Of a stretch of 64,000 bases of DNA, positions 8,638 through 16,982 are shown piece after piece. The stretch is from assembly GCA_015066105.1 (NCBI GenBank), contig SVOY01000005.1, positions 62,001 through 126,000 on the forward strand. The letters run 5' to 3'. This DNA comes from Oscillospiraceae bacterium (GTDB taxonomy: Bacteria > Bacillota > Clostridia > Oscillospirales > Acutalibacteraceae). Numbering within the stretch: position 1 is the first letter of the stretch; every line of letters begins with the position of its first letter. The notes under the pieces are model-generated. The model made no database searches, was not told the origin of the DNA, and saw only the letters and a list, made by a program, of their open reading frames with translations. A program made the position numbers and the translations under genes.

Positions 8638-8682
8638 TTTTAGCGGAATTTCCGCTAAAAGTCAATAGCGCATTATCCGCTA
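8638..8682. promoter_or_regulatory. Palindromic operator pair between LRR gene 1 and its Xre regulator
   Basis: Site A (8638-8660) has perfect 11-base arms TTTTAGCGGAA and TTCCGCTAAAA around one T. Site B (8666-8682) is a weaker version, TAGCG-N7-CGCTA, and its right arm extends as CCGCTAAAA. Both lie in the 156-base divergent gap, the arrangement expected for an autoregulated Xre-family repressor. The regulator identity is inferred from position. Confidence 0.7.
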
Positions 8683-8723
8683 AAATATAATTTTAACAAC
8701 AATAATAAATATGGGGTGATTAT

Positions 8724-8942
8724 ATGCTTTACAGGAGAATACGCGACTTAAGAGAAGATAAAGACCTGACCCAAAAGCAAATGGGTGAAATTCTTTCCTG
8801 CAGTCAACGAGTTTACAGCAATTACGAACGCGGCGAGCTGGATATCCCCACAGAAATTCTTGTAAAATTAGCCGACTTCCACAATACCAGCACCGACTAC
8901 CTCTTAAACCGCACCGATAACATCAAGCCTTATAAAAACTGA
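8724..8942 (+). CDS. Small Xre/Cro-CI-family HTH regulator
   Basis: 72 residues, essentially one HTH_3 domain. RIRDLREDKDLTQKQMGEIL covers helices 1-2, CSQRVYSNYERGE the recognition helix, and LVKLADFHNTSTDYLLNRTD the final helices. A weak GGGGTGATTAT precedes the ATG. It is paralogous to the regulator at 62248-62454: RIRDLRED, DLTQKQ, YERG/YEKG, IP and the TDYLLNRTD/TDYILERTD end are shared, but the recognition helix differs. Both are divergent from LRR surface-protein genes. The likely role is to repress itself and/or the LRR gene through the palindromes at 8638-8682. Confidence 0.85.
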   Translation: MLYRRIRDLREDKDLTQKQMGEILSCSQRVYSNYERGELDIPTEILVKLADFHNTSTDYLLNRTDNIKPYKN

Positions 8943-8944
8943 TT

Positions 8945-8980
8945 CTCCCGTAAGCGTCAAAAAGCCTATGGGAGTTTTTT
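8945..8980 (+). terminator. Terminator of Xre regulator 1
   Basis: CTCCCGTA (8945-8952) pairs with TATGGGAG (8967-8974) and is followed by TTTTTT. Confidence 0.75.
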
Positions 8981-8999
8981 ATTTTCTCCCCCAAACCCC

Positions 9000-9028
9000 T
9001 TGCAACGCCCCTTTCTTTTTGCTATAAT
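9000..9028 (+). promoter_or_regulatory. Sigma-A promoter of nagA-ROK operon
   Basis: TTGCAA (9000-9005), a 17-base spacer, TATAAT (9023-9028), then GGAAAGGATGTG as a ribosome site before the ATG at 9060. Confidence 0.75.
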
Positions 9029-9059
9029 TTAGTAAAATGGGAAAGGATGTGATATTTTT

Positions 9060-10202
9060 ATGAAAGCTATCGTTGGCGGAAAAATAATTCTCAAGGATAA
9101 AATCGCTGAAAACTGCGCTTTACTCTACACCGATAAAATTGAAGGCGTGGTTCCCGTAGCTTTTGTTCCCGAAAATGCCGAAATCATTGACGCTGAAGGC
9201 GGTTATGTTGCCCCAGGTCTTATCGATATGCATATTCACGGCTATCTCGGTAAGGATGTCTGTGACGGCGAAGAAGAGAGCATAAGAGTAATTTCAAAGG
9301 GTCTTCTTGCAAACGGTGTTACCGGCTATCTCCCCACCACTATGACAGAGGATATGAAAACTATCCGCAAGGCTCTTGAGGTCTGCCGTGCATTGAAGGA
9401 AGAAAGCAAAACATGGGAAGGTAGTGAAATTTTAGGCTGTCACGCTGAAGGACCTTTCATAAGCGAAAGCAAAAAGGGCGCTCAGGCAGCGGAATACATA
9501 CTCAAGCCTGATGCCGCTTTTGTGAAAGAATACGCGGACATTATTAAAACAATCACCCTCGCCCCCGAGGAGGACACCGAGGATTTTGCGGCAATACGCG
9601 AAATCACCCGTGACACAGATGTGGTTATCTCAATGGGTCACACCTCTGCTTCTTACGAAACTGCCGTTGCAAGCGTGAACGCAGGCGTAAAGCACGCTAC
9701 TCACCTTTTCAACGCTATGACTCCCCTTGCGCACCGAGCACCCGGTGTTGTAGGTGCAGCTCTTAATACAGATGTAAGCGCTGAGGTAATTGTTGACACC
9801 TTCCATGTAGATGCAAGTCTTTACAATATGCTTTGGAAATTAAAAGGCAGAAAGCTCTGCTTTATAACAGACTGCTTACCCGCAGGCGGTCTCCCCGAAG
9901 GCGAATACACTCTCGGCGGACAGAAAATTATTTACAAGGGCATTGTTTGCCGACTTGAAGACGGCACCGTTGCAGGCAGTGTATTAAAGCTCAACAAGGG
10001 CGTGTGGAATGTTTATACAAACTCAGACATTCCCCTTTATGAGTGCGTAAACTGTGCATCACTCAATGTTGCCACCGTGCTCGGACTTGAAAAAGTAAAG
10101 GGTTCACTTGAAACAGGCAAAGATGCGGACATCATCATTACCGACAGTGAATTCAATATAGAAAAAACTATTATCAAAGGAGAGATTAAATATGAAGCTT
10201 AA
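9060..10202 (+). CDS. nagA: N-acetylglucosamine-6-phosphate deacetylase
   Basis: 380 residues, the normal NagA length. It removes the acetyl group from GlcNAc-6-P to give glucosamine-6-P in amino-sugar and wall recycling. The amidohydrolase fold begins with IDAEGGYVAPGLIDMHIHG, with metal-ligand-like HIH at residues 58-60. CHAEGPFISESKKGAQ carries the family Glu, MGHTSASY and KHATHLFNAM the His residues, and FITDCLPAGG the catalytic Asp region. It overlaps the downstream ROK gene by 11 bases (TATGAAGCTTAA), so translation is probably coupled. nagB is not in the window. Confidence 0.93.
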   Translation: MKAIVGGKIILKDKIAENCALLYTDKIEGVVPVAFVPENAEIIDAEGGYVAPGLIDMHIHGYLGKDVCDGEEESIRVISKGLLANGVTGYLPTTMTEDMKTIRKALEVCRALKEESKTWEGSEILGCHAEGPFISESKKGAQAAEYILKPDAAFVKEYADIIKTITLAPEEDTEDFAAIREITRDTDVVISMGHTSASYETAVASVNAGVKHATHLFNAMTPLAHRAPGVVGAALNTDVSAEVIVDTFHVDASLYNMLWKLKGRKLCFITDCLPAGGLPEGEYTLGGQKIIYKGIVCRLEDGTVAGSVLKLNKGVWNVYTNSDIPLYECVNCASLNVATVLGLEKVKGSLETGKDADIIITDSEFNIEKTIIKGEIKYEA

Positions 10203-11568
10203 GGTACCCGCAAAACTCGACCCTCAGTTTGAGCCTCTTTCACTCGTTGTACGCGAAATGCGCGAAGCAACAAAGGAAAACGGTCAGGATATCATCATTG
10301 CCGCAGAAAGAAATGACGGCTACACAACTACATATAAAACAAGAATTTTCCCCGAGGGCACAGGCCACGACGAGGAAAACTTCCTCTTTGTTGAACGAAT
10401 TGCTAAATCCCTCGTCTGGGTTGCAGGCGCATGGAAGCTCTTCATTGCAGGCTCTGACATTGTCGGCAACAGAATTAAAGAGGCCTACACTCCCACAGGA
10501 CTTCGTGCATTTGATGTGGGACATATGAAAAAGACCTACGAAAAGGACTTTGAGGTTGAGGTTTGTGCACTTGAGGATGCACCCGAGGATAAATCCTCAG
10601 CCGCCCCCCTCGGCAGACACCTTGACGGCTGCCGCATCGGCTTTGATGCAGGCGGAAGTGACAGAAAGGTAAGTGCCGTTATCGACGGCAAGAGCGTATA
10701 CTCCGAAGAGGTTGTATGGTTCCCCAAGCTCAACTCCGACCCCGAATATCACTACCAGGGCATTCTCTCTGCTATGAAAACCGCGGCTTCAAAAATGCCC
10801 AGAGTTGACGCCATCGGCGTTTCCTCAGCAGGTATTTATGTTAACAACCGCATTATGGCCGCTTCACTTTTCATCAAGGTCAGTGAAGAGGACTGCGAAA
10901 AGAGAGTTAAGAATATGTATCTTGACATTGCAAAGGAAATCGGCGAAAACATCCCCATTGAGGTTGCAAACGACGGTGACGTAACAGCCCTTGCAGGTGC
11001 AATGGACCTCAATGACGACTCCGTGCTCGGCGTTGCAATGGGCACAAGCGAGGCAGGCGGCTACATTGACCCCGACGGCAACATCACCGGCTGGCTCAAC
11101 GAGCTTGCATTTGTTCCCGTTGACTACTGCAAGGACGCTATGGTTGACGAATGGTCAGGCGACTACGGCTGCGGTGTAAAATACTTCTCACAGGACGGCG
11201 TAATCAAGCTTGCACCCGCCGCAGGCATTGAGCTTGACGAAAGCCTTTCCCCCGCCGAAAAGCTTAAGGTTGTTCAGAAGCTTATGGAAGAGGGCGACGA
11301 AAGAGCCGCCGCAATCTATGACACAATCGGTGCTTACTTCGGCTATGCAATCGCATACTACACCGAATTCTACGATATCAAGCACGTTATCATTATGGGC
11401 CGTGTAACCTCAGGTGAGGGCGGTGTTATCCTTCTTGAAAGAACAAAAGAGGTTCTTGAAAAGGAATTCCCCGAGCTCTCCAAGAAAATCAAGCTCCACA
11501 TCCCCGATGAAAATTCACGCCGCGTAGGTCAGTCAGTTGCAGCCGCAAGTCTGCCTAAGATTAAATAA
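10192..11568 (+). CDS. ROK-family protein with N-terminal extension
   Basis: 458 residues, about 140 more than a standard ROK sugar kinase. Residues 1-145 form an extension I do not recognise. The ROK/actin-like ATPase core starts at GCRIGFDAGGSDRKVSAVID (phosphate-1 type loop) and continues with VDAIGVSSAGIYVNNRI and EVANDGDVTALAGAM. VLGVAMGTSEAGGYI follows. The zinc motif normal for ROK kinases (GHxxx...CxCGxxGC) is not seen; ELAFVPVDY and DYGCGVKYFS occupy that place. The overlap with nagA suggests an amino-sugar kinase (GlcNAc or MurNAc related), but the missing motif and the extension leave the substrate open. No DNA-binding HTH is visible, so a NagC-type repressor is unlikely. Confidence 0.75.
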   Translation: MKLKVPAKLDPQFEPLSLVVREMREATKENGQDIIIAAERNDGYTTTYKTRIFPEGTGHDEENFLFVERIAKSLVWVAGAWKLFIAGSDIVGNRIKEAYTPTGLRAFDVGHMKKTYEKDFEVEVCALEDAPEDKSSAAPLGRHLDGCRIGFDAGGSDRKVSAVIDGKSVYSEEVVWFPKLNSDPEYHYQGILSAMKTAASKMPRVDAIGVSSAGIYVNNRIMAASLFIKVSEEDCEKRVKNMYLDIAKEIGENIPIEVANDGDVTALAGAMDLNDDSVLGVAMGTSEAGGYIDPDGNITGWLNELAFVPVDYCKDAMVDEWSGDYGCGVKYFSQDGVIKLAPAAGIELDESLSPAEKLKVVQKLMEEGDERAAAIYDTIGAYFGYAIAYYTEFYDIKHVIIMGRVTSGEGGVILLERTKEVLEKEFPELSKKIKLHIPDENSRRVGQSVAAASLPKIK

Positions 11569-11619
11569 AAAAACGGCTGAAAAAGTCTCCCCAAAGCAGC
11601 AAAGCTGATATGCATAAAA

Positions 11620-11663
11620 AAACAGATGTAACTTAAGGCTAAAACCTTAAATTACATCTGTTT
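11620..11663. terminator. Bidirectional terminator between ROK gene and GH116 gene
   Basis: A long hairpin with arms AAACAGATGTAA and TTACATCTGTTT plus an inner TTAAGG/CCTTAA helix, with T-runs on both strands. It sits between convergent genes. Confidence 0.85.
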
Positions 11664-11680
11664 CATTTTTTGCTTGTATT

Positions 11681-14143
11681 TTAACGCAGCTTTATCTCCC
11701 ACTGACTCAAATCGCCCTTCAAGCATTCAAGGCAGAGCCTTCCGTCAGTGATGCTCACCTTTGCCAATATATCGGGAAGAACAAGGGGGAAGGTGATATT
11801 TTTGCTTACAGGGCTGAATGAAAGCCTTTTACTTTCATAATCGACTCTCATTCCCGATGCCGCAATAAGCGTGGTCCAGCTTGACATAGGCCTTGTGTAA
11901 TGGTGTCCGCACTCCCAATGGTCCCAGAAATGACCGAGCCTCAGCTGATTGTTGTGTATAGAATTAACTACAGTATCGGCAATTTCACTGTTACCGACGG
12001 AAAGTGCAAGGGCGGAAAAAGCATAGCCTATGCCTGTCCAAACGGCATCTGCCTGGCAGTTTTTGTAGGTGTGTATTGTTGTCTTTTTTCCGTCGGGTAC
12101 TGTTGCATTTATAAGGCCCTGCTCAACATCAAAATTATGACGGAATATAAGCTCTGTAACCTCGCGTATTCTCTCATCACAAATATTACCGTCAATACCC
12201 GTCATTCTTAAAAACCACTCACCGTCAAGCTGGTCTGTCATAAGCGATTCATCTGTTTGCTTTCCGTCAACCCAAAGGTTGTAGTATTCGCCGTTCCAGA
12301 GCTTTTCCTCAAGGGATTTTTTACCCTTTTCAAGAAGCCCGCTCCACCTTTCACGTCGCGAAGTGTCACCCGTTTTTTCAGCCATAATAACCGCCGCCTT
12401 AAGTGCCGCCAGCCAAAGAAGGGAAATATATGCCGATACACCCGAGAAGTTCCAGGCATCATAGGTGTTACGCTTTGCATCACGGTCGGGCAAGCCGTCG
12501 CCGTCAGTATCAAGCCTCTCTATTGAGTCCATAGCCCTTTTCACATTATCCCAGAGCGACAAAAGATAAGCTCTGTCACCCGTAAAGAGATAATCGCGCA
12601 ATACCATAAGCACAAACTGCATATTCATATCAACTCTGTCGAAGCTGTTGTCAACCTGTTCAAGGCCGGTCTTGAACAGATGGGGCACCCTGCCGTCCTT
12701 GCGCTGAAATTCCGCGCCCATTTTCATCTGCTTTTTCTGCAAATCAGGGAAAAGACTCACAAGACCGAAGGCCGCGTGATAGGTGATATCGGTTGTGTGG
12801 AAGCCGCAGTTGCCAAGGCCCTCCCACAAGCCGAATTTTCCGTTTTTGATGTAGTGAGAGCTTTTTATGAGCTGTGAAAGGTTTGACGACCAGGCATCCG
12901 CATAAACATCGGGAAGACTTGAAGAATAAAGCAGCTGTGCAAATTCAACCGCCTTTTCAAAAACATCCCTGCTGTTATTGACCAGGAAGCTGTTGACCTC
13001 AAGGGAGCTATTATACAAATTCTCATAGTAGTGCCCCGTTCTCTTACGTTGAGGGGCGTAAAGGTTAGGAAAATACCAGGAAAGAACAAAGCGCACTGTT
13101 TTCTTTTCCTGCGGCAGGAGTGTAAGCTTACTGCACAAAGCGCAGGAGCCGAATTCCTTGCCGAGCCTCAGCATCTGTCTGAAGCAGCACCTGAGAAAGG
13201 CGATTTTATCCTCCCTTGTGCTGAGAAAGTCGGGCTTACAATGCTTGACCCTTTGAAGAAGCGACCTGCCGAAAGGATACTCGGAATACTTATCGCAAAG
13301 CCTTCCGAGACGGTCATCCTTCAAAAGATGGAAATTCAGAGGAACCAAATCCGGCCTTTTACCCGTCCTGCTGTCGGGTAATGCTCCTTTTTCTCTGAAA
13401 TCAAACAAAAAGGATTCCTGGGTTGCGCCAAAAGTATAACCGGCTATATATTCCTTCATAAAGCGGAAATAATCGGCGGTAATATATGACTTTTCACCAT
13501 CGCCGCTAACTGAAAGGCACACATCTCCGCAGCAGGCAGAATCAGATTTTCTTTCGGGCTCAATATGTATTGCGTAGCCGTTATCCACACTGTGAAGGCT
13601 GTTTACATTACCCTCTTTTTTGTTGGCAAAATTCGGCTCAAGCGAGCCCAGTATGCTTATTTCAACAGCTTCATCGGCAGGATTTTCAAAGGTAAAATCC
13701 ATATAAAAGCCCGGAGTTGCCGACAAATCCGAATTATGGGGCACAAAGGGAGAGACCGCCCTCAGGCCGACCCTACAGCTAAGCTCACTGTCTTTATAAT
13801 CAAGGTCGCAAAGCGGAAATCTGCCGTTGAAGTCAATTCTTTCCACCGGCTTATTCCAGGCAAACATACGGTAGGTGAAATCATCGGCGTCGGTTTTCAT
13901 ACCGAGCTTGCGCACAACGGGGGCTCTGCCCTCTTTTTTTTCGCGCACCCAGAATGACAGTGCACCTGTGCTGCCCTCTCCGTCATCAACCTTTTTTTCG
14001 TTGCTTACTTGAGCAAATCTCGGCGGATTTGCAATCTGCCAATAATGGAGCTCACCGTCGGGTAAAAGCTCCACACTGCCGGCACCGATACCGCCTAAGG
14101 CTATACCGCTTGTGTGACTTTTGGTTGCAGTAATTTTCGGCAT
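11681..14143 (-). CDS. GH116 family glycosidase (bile-acid beta-glucosidase / glucosylceramidase-like)
   Basis: 820 residues from the ATG at 14143, preceded by AAGGGGGCG. An ATG 10 codons upstream is possible but lacks a better site. The N-terminal GH116 beta domain starts HTSGIALGGIGAGSVELLPD and includes GSTGALSFWVRE. The C-terminal alpha/alpha barrel carries FGLWEGLGNCGFHTTD, whose Glu (about residue 441) matches the family nucleophile. RNTYDAWNFSGVSAYISLLW carries an Asp (about 562) matching the acid/base. LWLAALKAAVIMA matches the GBA2-like helix. No signal peptide is present, so it acts in the cytoplasm, probably on beta-glucosides or xylosides; the exact substrate is open. It is monocistronic and convergent to nagA-ROK. 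Confidence 0.85.
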   Translation of the reverse strand: MPKITATKSHTSGIALGGIGAGSVELLPDGELHYWQIANPPRFAQVSNEKKVDDGEGSTGALSFWVREKKEGRAPVVRKLGMKTDADDFTYRMFAWNKPVERIDFNGRFPLCDLDYKDSELSCRVGLRAVSPFVPHNSDLSATPGFYMDFTFENPADEAVEISILGSLEPNFANKKEGNVNSLHSVDNGYAIHIEPERKSDSACCGDVCLSVSGDGEKSYITADYFRFMKEYIAGYTFGATQESFLFDFREKGALPDSRTGKRPDLVPLNFHLLKDDRLGRLCDKYSEYPFGRSLLQRVKHCKPDFLSTREDKIAFLRCCFRQMLRLGKEFGSCALCSKLTLLPQEKKTVRFVLSWYFPNLYAPQRKRTGHYYENLYNSSLEVNSFLVNNSRDVFEKAVEFAQLLYSSSLPDVYADAWSSNLSQLIKSSHYIKNGKFGLWEGLGNCGFHTTDITYHAAFGLVSLFPDLQKKQMKMGAEFQRKDGRVPHLFKTGLEQVDNSFDRVDMNMQFVLMVLRDYLFTGDRAYLLSLWDNVKRAMDSIERLDTDGDGLPDRDAKRNTYDAWNFSGVSAYISLLWLAALKAAVIMAEKTGDTSRRERWSGLLEKGKKSLEEKLWNGEYYNLWVDGKQTDESLMTDQLDGEWFLRMTGIDGNICDERIREVTELIFRHNFDVEQGLINATVPDGKKTTIHTYKNCQADAVWTGIGYAFSALALSVGNSEIADTVVNSIHNNQLRLGHFWDHWECGHHYTRPMSSWTTLIAASGMRVDYESKRLSFSPVSKNITFPLVLPDILAKVSITDGRLCLECLKGDLSQWEIKLR

Positions 14144-14284
14144 AGAGAAACGCCCCCTTCTTTTACAATTCAATTATACTGTTTTTCCGCAATAATTCAA
14201 GCAGGTACGGGCATAAAAATGCGCCTTATGCATTACATTGAAGCTGTATGCTTATACGTGAGAGGGCAAAAACGCAATAAATAT

Positions 14285-14981
14285 CCACCCGCACAGCGGG
14301 TGGTTTTTCCGTTTCGGGCATAGCCCTAATGCTACAGGCAACGCACAAGTGCGTCTTTTATTGGCCTGCCAGCCACGCATAGGATTACTTGCTACCCGTA
14401 AACGGGTCTCTTGGGTCGAAGAGACTCAACTGATCACTTTGTTTATCTTCTTTCAACTGATTCTCTATGTAATTCTTTATGGGGCTGTATTTTTACCGGT
14501 TGTATCTACATAATAACCTTTACACCAAAATTCACGGTTCCTATATGCAAATTTCATATTCCCGAACCTTTGAAATAACATCAAGCTACTCTTTCCCTTT
14601 AAATATCCCATAAATCCTGATACACTCATTTTAGGAGGGATGCTTACCAACAGGTGTACGTGGTCGGGACAGATTTCTCCCTCTATTATTTCAACACCTT
14701 TCCATTGGCAAAGAGTTCGTAATATTTCTCGTATTGCTTCTCTATGTTCTCCATAGAAAACCTTTCTTCTGTACTTTGGTGCAAATACTATATGATATTT
14801 GCAATTCCATTTTGTATGTGCTAAACTGTGTGTGGCATTATTTTGTTCTGACATTTTAATGTCCTCCTTATGTGTCTTTTTTGCGTAACTGGCAGGTCAC
14901 GCTTTTATTCTAACACATAAGGAGTTTTTCTGTTATTCTCATAGGCAATAGCCTTTTTTGAACCCCGCCACTATGGCGGGG
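14285..14981 (-). mobile_element. IS200/IS605-family insertion sequence, decayed
   Basis: One tnpA-type gene lies between subterminal hairpins. These are CCACCCGC-ACA-GCGGGTGG (14285-14303) at the right end and CCCCGCC-ACTAT-GGCGGGG (14963-14981) at the left end, plus ACGCACAAGTGCGT inside. Such elements have no inverted terminal repeats and move as single-stranded DNA through end hairpins. The boundaries given are the outermost hairpins and could be off by some tens of bases. No tnpB is present. The transposase is frameshifted. Confidence 0.7.
14385..14854 (-). pseudogene. tnpA: IS200-type Y1 transposase TnpA, frameshifted
   Basis: The open frame 14854-14477 gives 125 residues: WNCKYHIVFAPKYRRKVFYG, an HUH motif CPDHVHLLVSIPP (His65, His67) and FWCKGYYVDTTGKN. 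It then stops at TAA after NTAP. The next frame continues at once as IKNYIENQLKEDK followed by QSDQLSLFDPRDPFTGSK, ending at 14385. That is the expected TnpA C-terminus, so the full protein would be about 156 residues. The break sits at the four-G run 14481-14484 and looks like loss of one base. In this family the nucleophilic Tyr lies in the C-terminal helix, here IKNYIENQ, so the in-frame product should be dead. A sequencing error is the alternative. Confidence 0.85.
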
Positions 14982-15000
14982 TTTTCTCATACAAGCAAAA

Positions 15001-15030
15001 AATCACCTGTTCATTTCTGAACAGGTGATT
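15001..15030 (-). terminator. Terminator of the GGGtGRT operon
   Basis: AATCACCTGTTCA and TGAACAGGTGATT form a perfect 13-base stem around a 4-base loop. TTTTTTG follows on the minus strand. It starts about 34 bases past the stop at 15064. Confidence 0.9.
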
Positions 15031-15063
15031 CATCTAAAAGGCTCAAAACCCTTTATTTATCTA

Positions 15064-16062
15064 TTATTTTGAAGCCTCTTCAATAGCAACTGCACATGCA
15101 ACAGTCATACCAACCATGGGGTTGTTACCTGCACCGATCAAGCCCATCATTTCAACGTGAGCGGGAACTGATGAGGAGCCTGCAAACTGAGCGTCTGAGT
15201 GCATACGACCCATTGTGTCAGTCATACCGTAGGAAGCAGGGCCTGCTGCCATGTTATCGGGATGAAGGGTACGGCCTGTGCCGCCGCCTGATGCAACTGA
15301 GAAGTAGTTTACACCGTTTTCAACACACCACTTTTTGTAGGTGCCTGCAACGGGATGCTGGAAGCGGGTGGGGTTGGTTGAGTTACCGGTGATGGAAACG
15401 CCAACGTTTTCGAGCTTCATAATAGCAACGCCTTCGGGAACGTTGTCTGAGCCGTAGCACTTAACCTTAGCTCTGTCACCGTTTGAGTAAGCAGTTTCGT
15501 TAACAACCTTAACAGTTTCTGAGTAGGGGTCGAATTCAGTCTGAACATATGTGAAGCCGTTGATTCTTGAAATAATCATAGCTGCGTCCTTGCCGAGACC
15601 GTTGAGGATAACGCGAAGAGGCTGAGTTCTTACCTTGTTAGCGTTAAGAGCGATTTTGATTGCGCCTTCAGCAGCAGCAAAGCTCTCGTGACCTGCAAGG
15701 AAGCAGAAGCACTCTGTCTCTTCTGAAAGGAGCATCTTACCAAGGTTACCGTGACCGAGACCAACCTGACGGTTGTCAGCAACTGAACCGGGGATACAGA
15801 AGCTCTGAAGACCTTCGCCGATAGCTGCAGCAGCATCAGCAGCCTTTGTGCAGCCCTTTTTGATTGCGATAGCGCAGCCTACTACATATGCCCACTTTGC
15901 GTTTTCAAAAGCGATGGGCTGAGTTTCTTCAACAATTTTGTAAGGGTCAATACCCTTTGCAGCACAGATATCCTTACATTCTTCAACTGAGGAAATGCCG
16001 TACTCCTTTAAGCAAGCAAGAATTTTGTCAATTCTTCTTTCGTAGTTTTCAAATAATGCCAT
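15064..16062 (-). CDS. GGGtGRT protein (conserved, function unknown)
   Basis: 332 residues matching the family NCBI names after its GGGtGRT motif, seen here as SVASGGGTGRTLHPDN in the C-terminal third. Other conserved-looking blocks are FCFLAGHESFAAAEGAIKIA, RISRINGFTYVQTEFDPYSE-like text, and VGLGHGNLGKMLLSEETECF in the middle. No signal peptide or membrane segment is visible. The ATG has AAGGAGG 10 bases upstream. It follows the Fe-S-scaffold-like gene by 14 bases with a shared promoter (16826-16854) and terminator, a pairing I associate with many gut Clostridia. The biochemical role is unknown. The Gly-rich motif may bind a nucleotide or cofactor, which is inference. Confidence 0.85.
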   Translation of the reverse strand: MALFENYERRIDKILACLKEYGISSVEECKDICAAKGIDPYKIVEETQPIAFENAKWAYVVGCAIAIKKGCTKAADAAAAIGEGLQSFCIPGSVADNRQVGLGHGNLGKMLLSEETECFCFLAGHESFAAAEGAIKIALNANKVRTQPLRVILNGLGKDAAMIISRINGFTYVQTEFDPYSETVKVVNETAYSNGDRAKVKCYGSDNVPEGVAIMKLENVGVSITGNSTNPTRFQHPVAGTYKKWCVENGVNYFSVASGGGTGRTLHPDNMAAGPASYGMTDTMGRMHSDAQFAGSSSVPAHVEMMGLIGAGNNPMVGMTVACAVAIEEASK

Positions 16063-16076
16063 GTCCGTCTACCTCC

Positions 16077-16769
16077 TTATTCCTTACGGGGATCGATATA
16101 CTTGGCTGCATCGGCAAATCTTCCGTAAGTGCCCTTTGCCTTTTCCCAAGCAGTGTTGGGGTCGTCACCCTTCTTGATGAAGTCTGTCATCTTGCCGAGT
16201 GCAACGAATTCGTAACCGATAACCTGATCGTCTGCATCGAGAGCCATTCTTGTAACATAGCCCTCTGCCATTTCAAGGTAACGAACGCCCTTGAGGTTTG
16301 TGCCGTACATTGTACCAACCTGTGAACGAAGGCCCTTACCAAGGTCTTCAAGGCCTGCACCTACTGAAAGGCCGTCCTCTGAGAAGGCTGACTGGCTGCG
16401 GCCGTAAACAATCTGAAGGAAAAGCTCACGCATTGCGGTGTTGATAGCGTCACAAACAAGGTCTGTGTTAAGAGCCTCAAGAAGAGTCTTGCCGGGAAGG
16501 ATTTCACTTGCCATAGCTGCTGAGTGAGTCATACCTGAGCAGCCGATTGTCTCAACGAGAGCTTCCTCGATGATACCGTTCTTGACATTGAGTGAAAGCT
16601 TGCAGGCGCCCTGCTGAGGAGCACACCAGCCCACACCATGTGTGAAAGCGGAAATGTCTTTGATTTCATAAGCCTTTACCCATTTGCCCTCTTCAGGAAT
16701 GGGAGCAGGACCGTGGTGCGGTCCTTTTTTGACCGTACACATTTGCTGTACTTCATGTGAATAATTCAT
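16077..16769 (-). CDS. Iron-sulfur cluster assembly scaffold-like (IscU/NifU-related) protein
   Basis: 230 residues from the ATG at 16769, with AAAGGAG 11 bases upstream. A TTG at 16778 is too close to that site to be the start. The central part resembles an IscU/NifU-N fold: GWCAPQQGACKLSLNVKNG, then EALVETIGCSGMTHSAAMAS, with Cys residues placed like the scaffold ligands. The flanking N-terminal (VKKGPHHGPAPIPEEGKWVK) and C-terminal parts are specific to this group. It is the first gene of a two-gene operon with the GGGtGRT protein. No cysteine desulfurase is nearby, so a dedicated cluster or cofactor role for its partner is more likely than housekeeping Fe-S assembly. This last point is inference. 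Confidence 0.8.
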   Translation of the reverse strand: MNYSHEVQQMCTVKKGPHHGPAPIPEEGKWVKAYEIKDISAFTHGVGWCAPQQGACKLSLNVKNGIIEEALVETIGCSGMTHSAAMASEILPGKTLLEALNTDLVCDAINTAMRELFLQIVYGRSQSAFSEDGLSVGAGLEDLGKGLRSQVGTMYGTNLKGVRYLEMAEGYVTRMALDADDQVIGYEFVALGKMTDFIKKGDDPNTAWEKAKGTYGRFADAAKYIDPRKE

Positions 16770-16825
16770 GATGAACAATACTCCTTTCGGATTTTATTAT
16801 TGGTTTGGATTTTTTACCGCTTAAT

Positions 16826-16854
16826 ATAATAACAAATTTTTTGACCCGTTTCAA
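16826..16854 (-). promoter_or_regulatory. Sigma-A promoter of the scaffold/GGGtGRT operon
   Basis: On the minus strand TTGAAA (16849-16854), a 17-base spacer and TATTAT (16826-16831), about 57 bases before the ATG. The rest of the 16770-16982 gap is AT-rich with nothing else recognisable. Confidence 0.65.
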
Positions 16855-16982
16855 TAGTATAAGCATATATTTTTTTCATATTGCTATTATTTTTTGGGAT
16901 AATGGCTAAAAATGTTTTGTAAAAAATATATGCCACGCTTTTTATTTCTACTGTAATTAAAAAATAAGCTAAAAACAAATGT

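Noticed and set aside
9060-11568. nagA-ROK pair as a NagC-type repressor system
   Set aside because: The ROK protein has no helix-turn-helix at its N-terminus, so repression of the operon is not supported.
14285-14303. Hairpin as an ordinary terminator of the GH116 region
   Set aside because: It lies upstream of the GH116 start on the minus strand, and its pairing with a similar hairpin on the other side of tnpA fits IS200 ends better.
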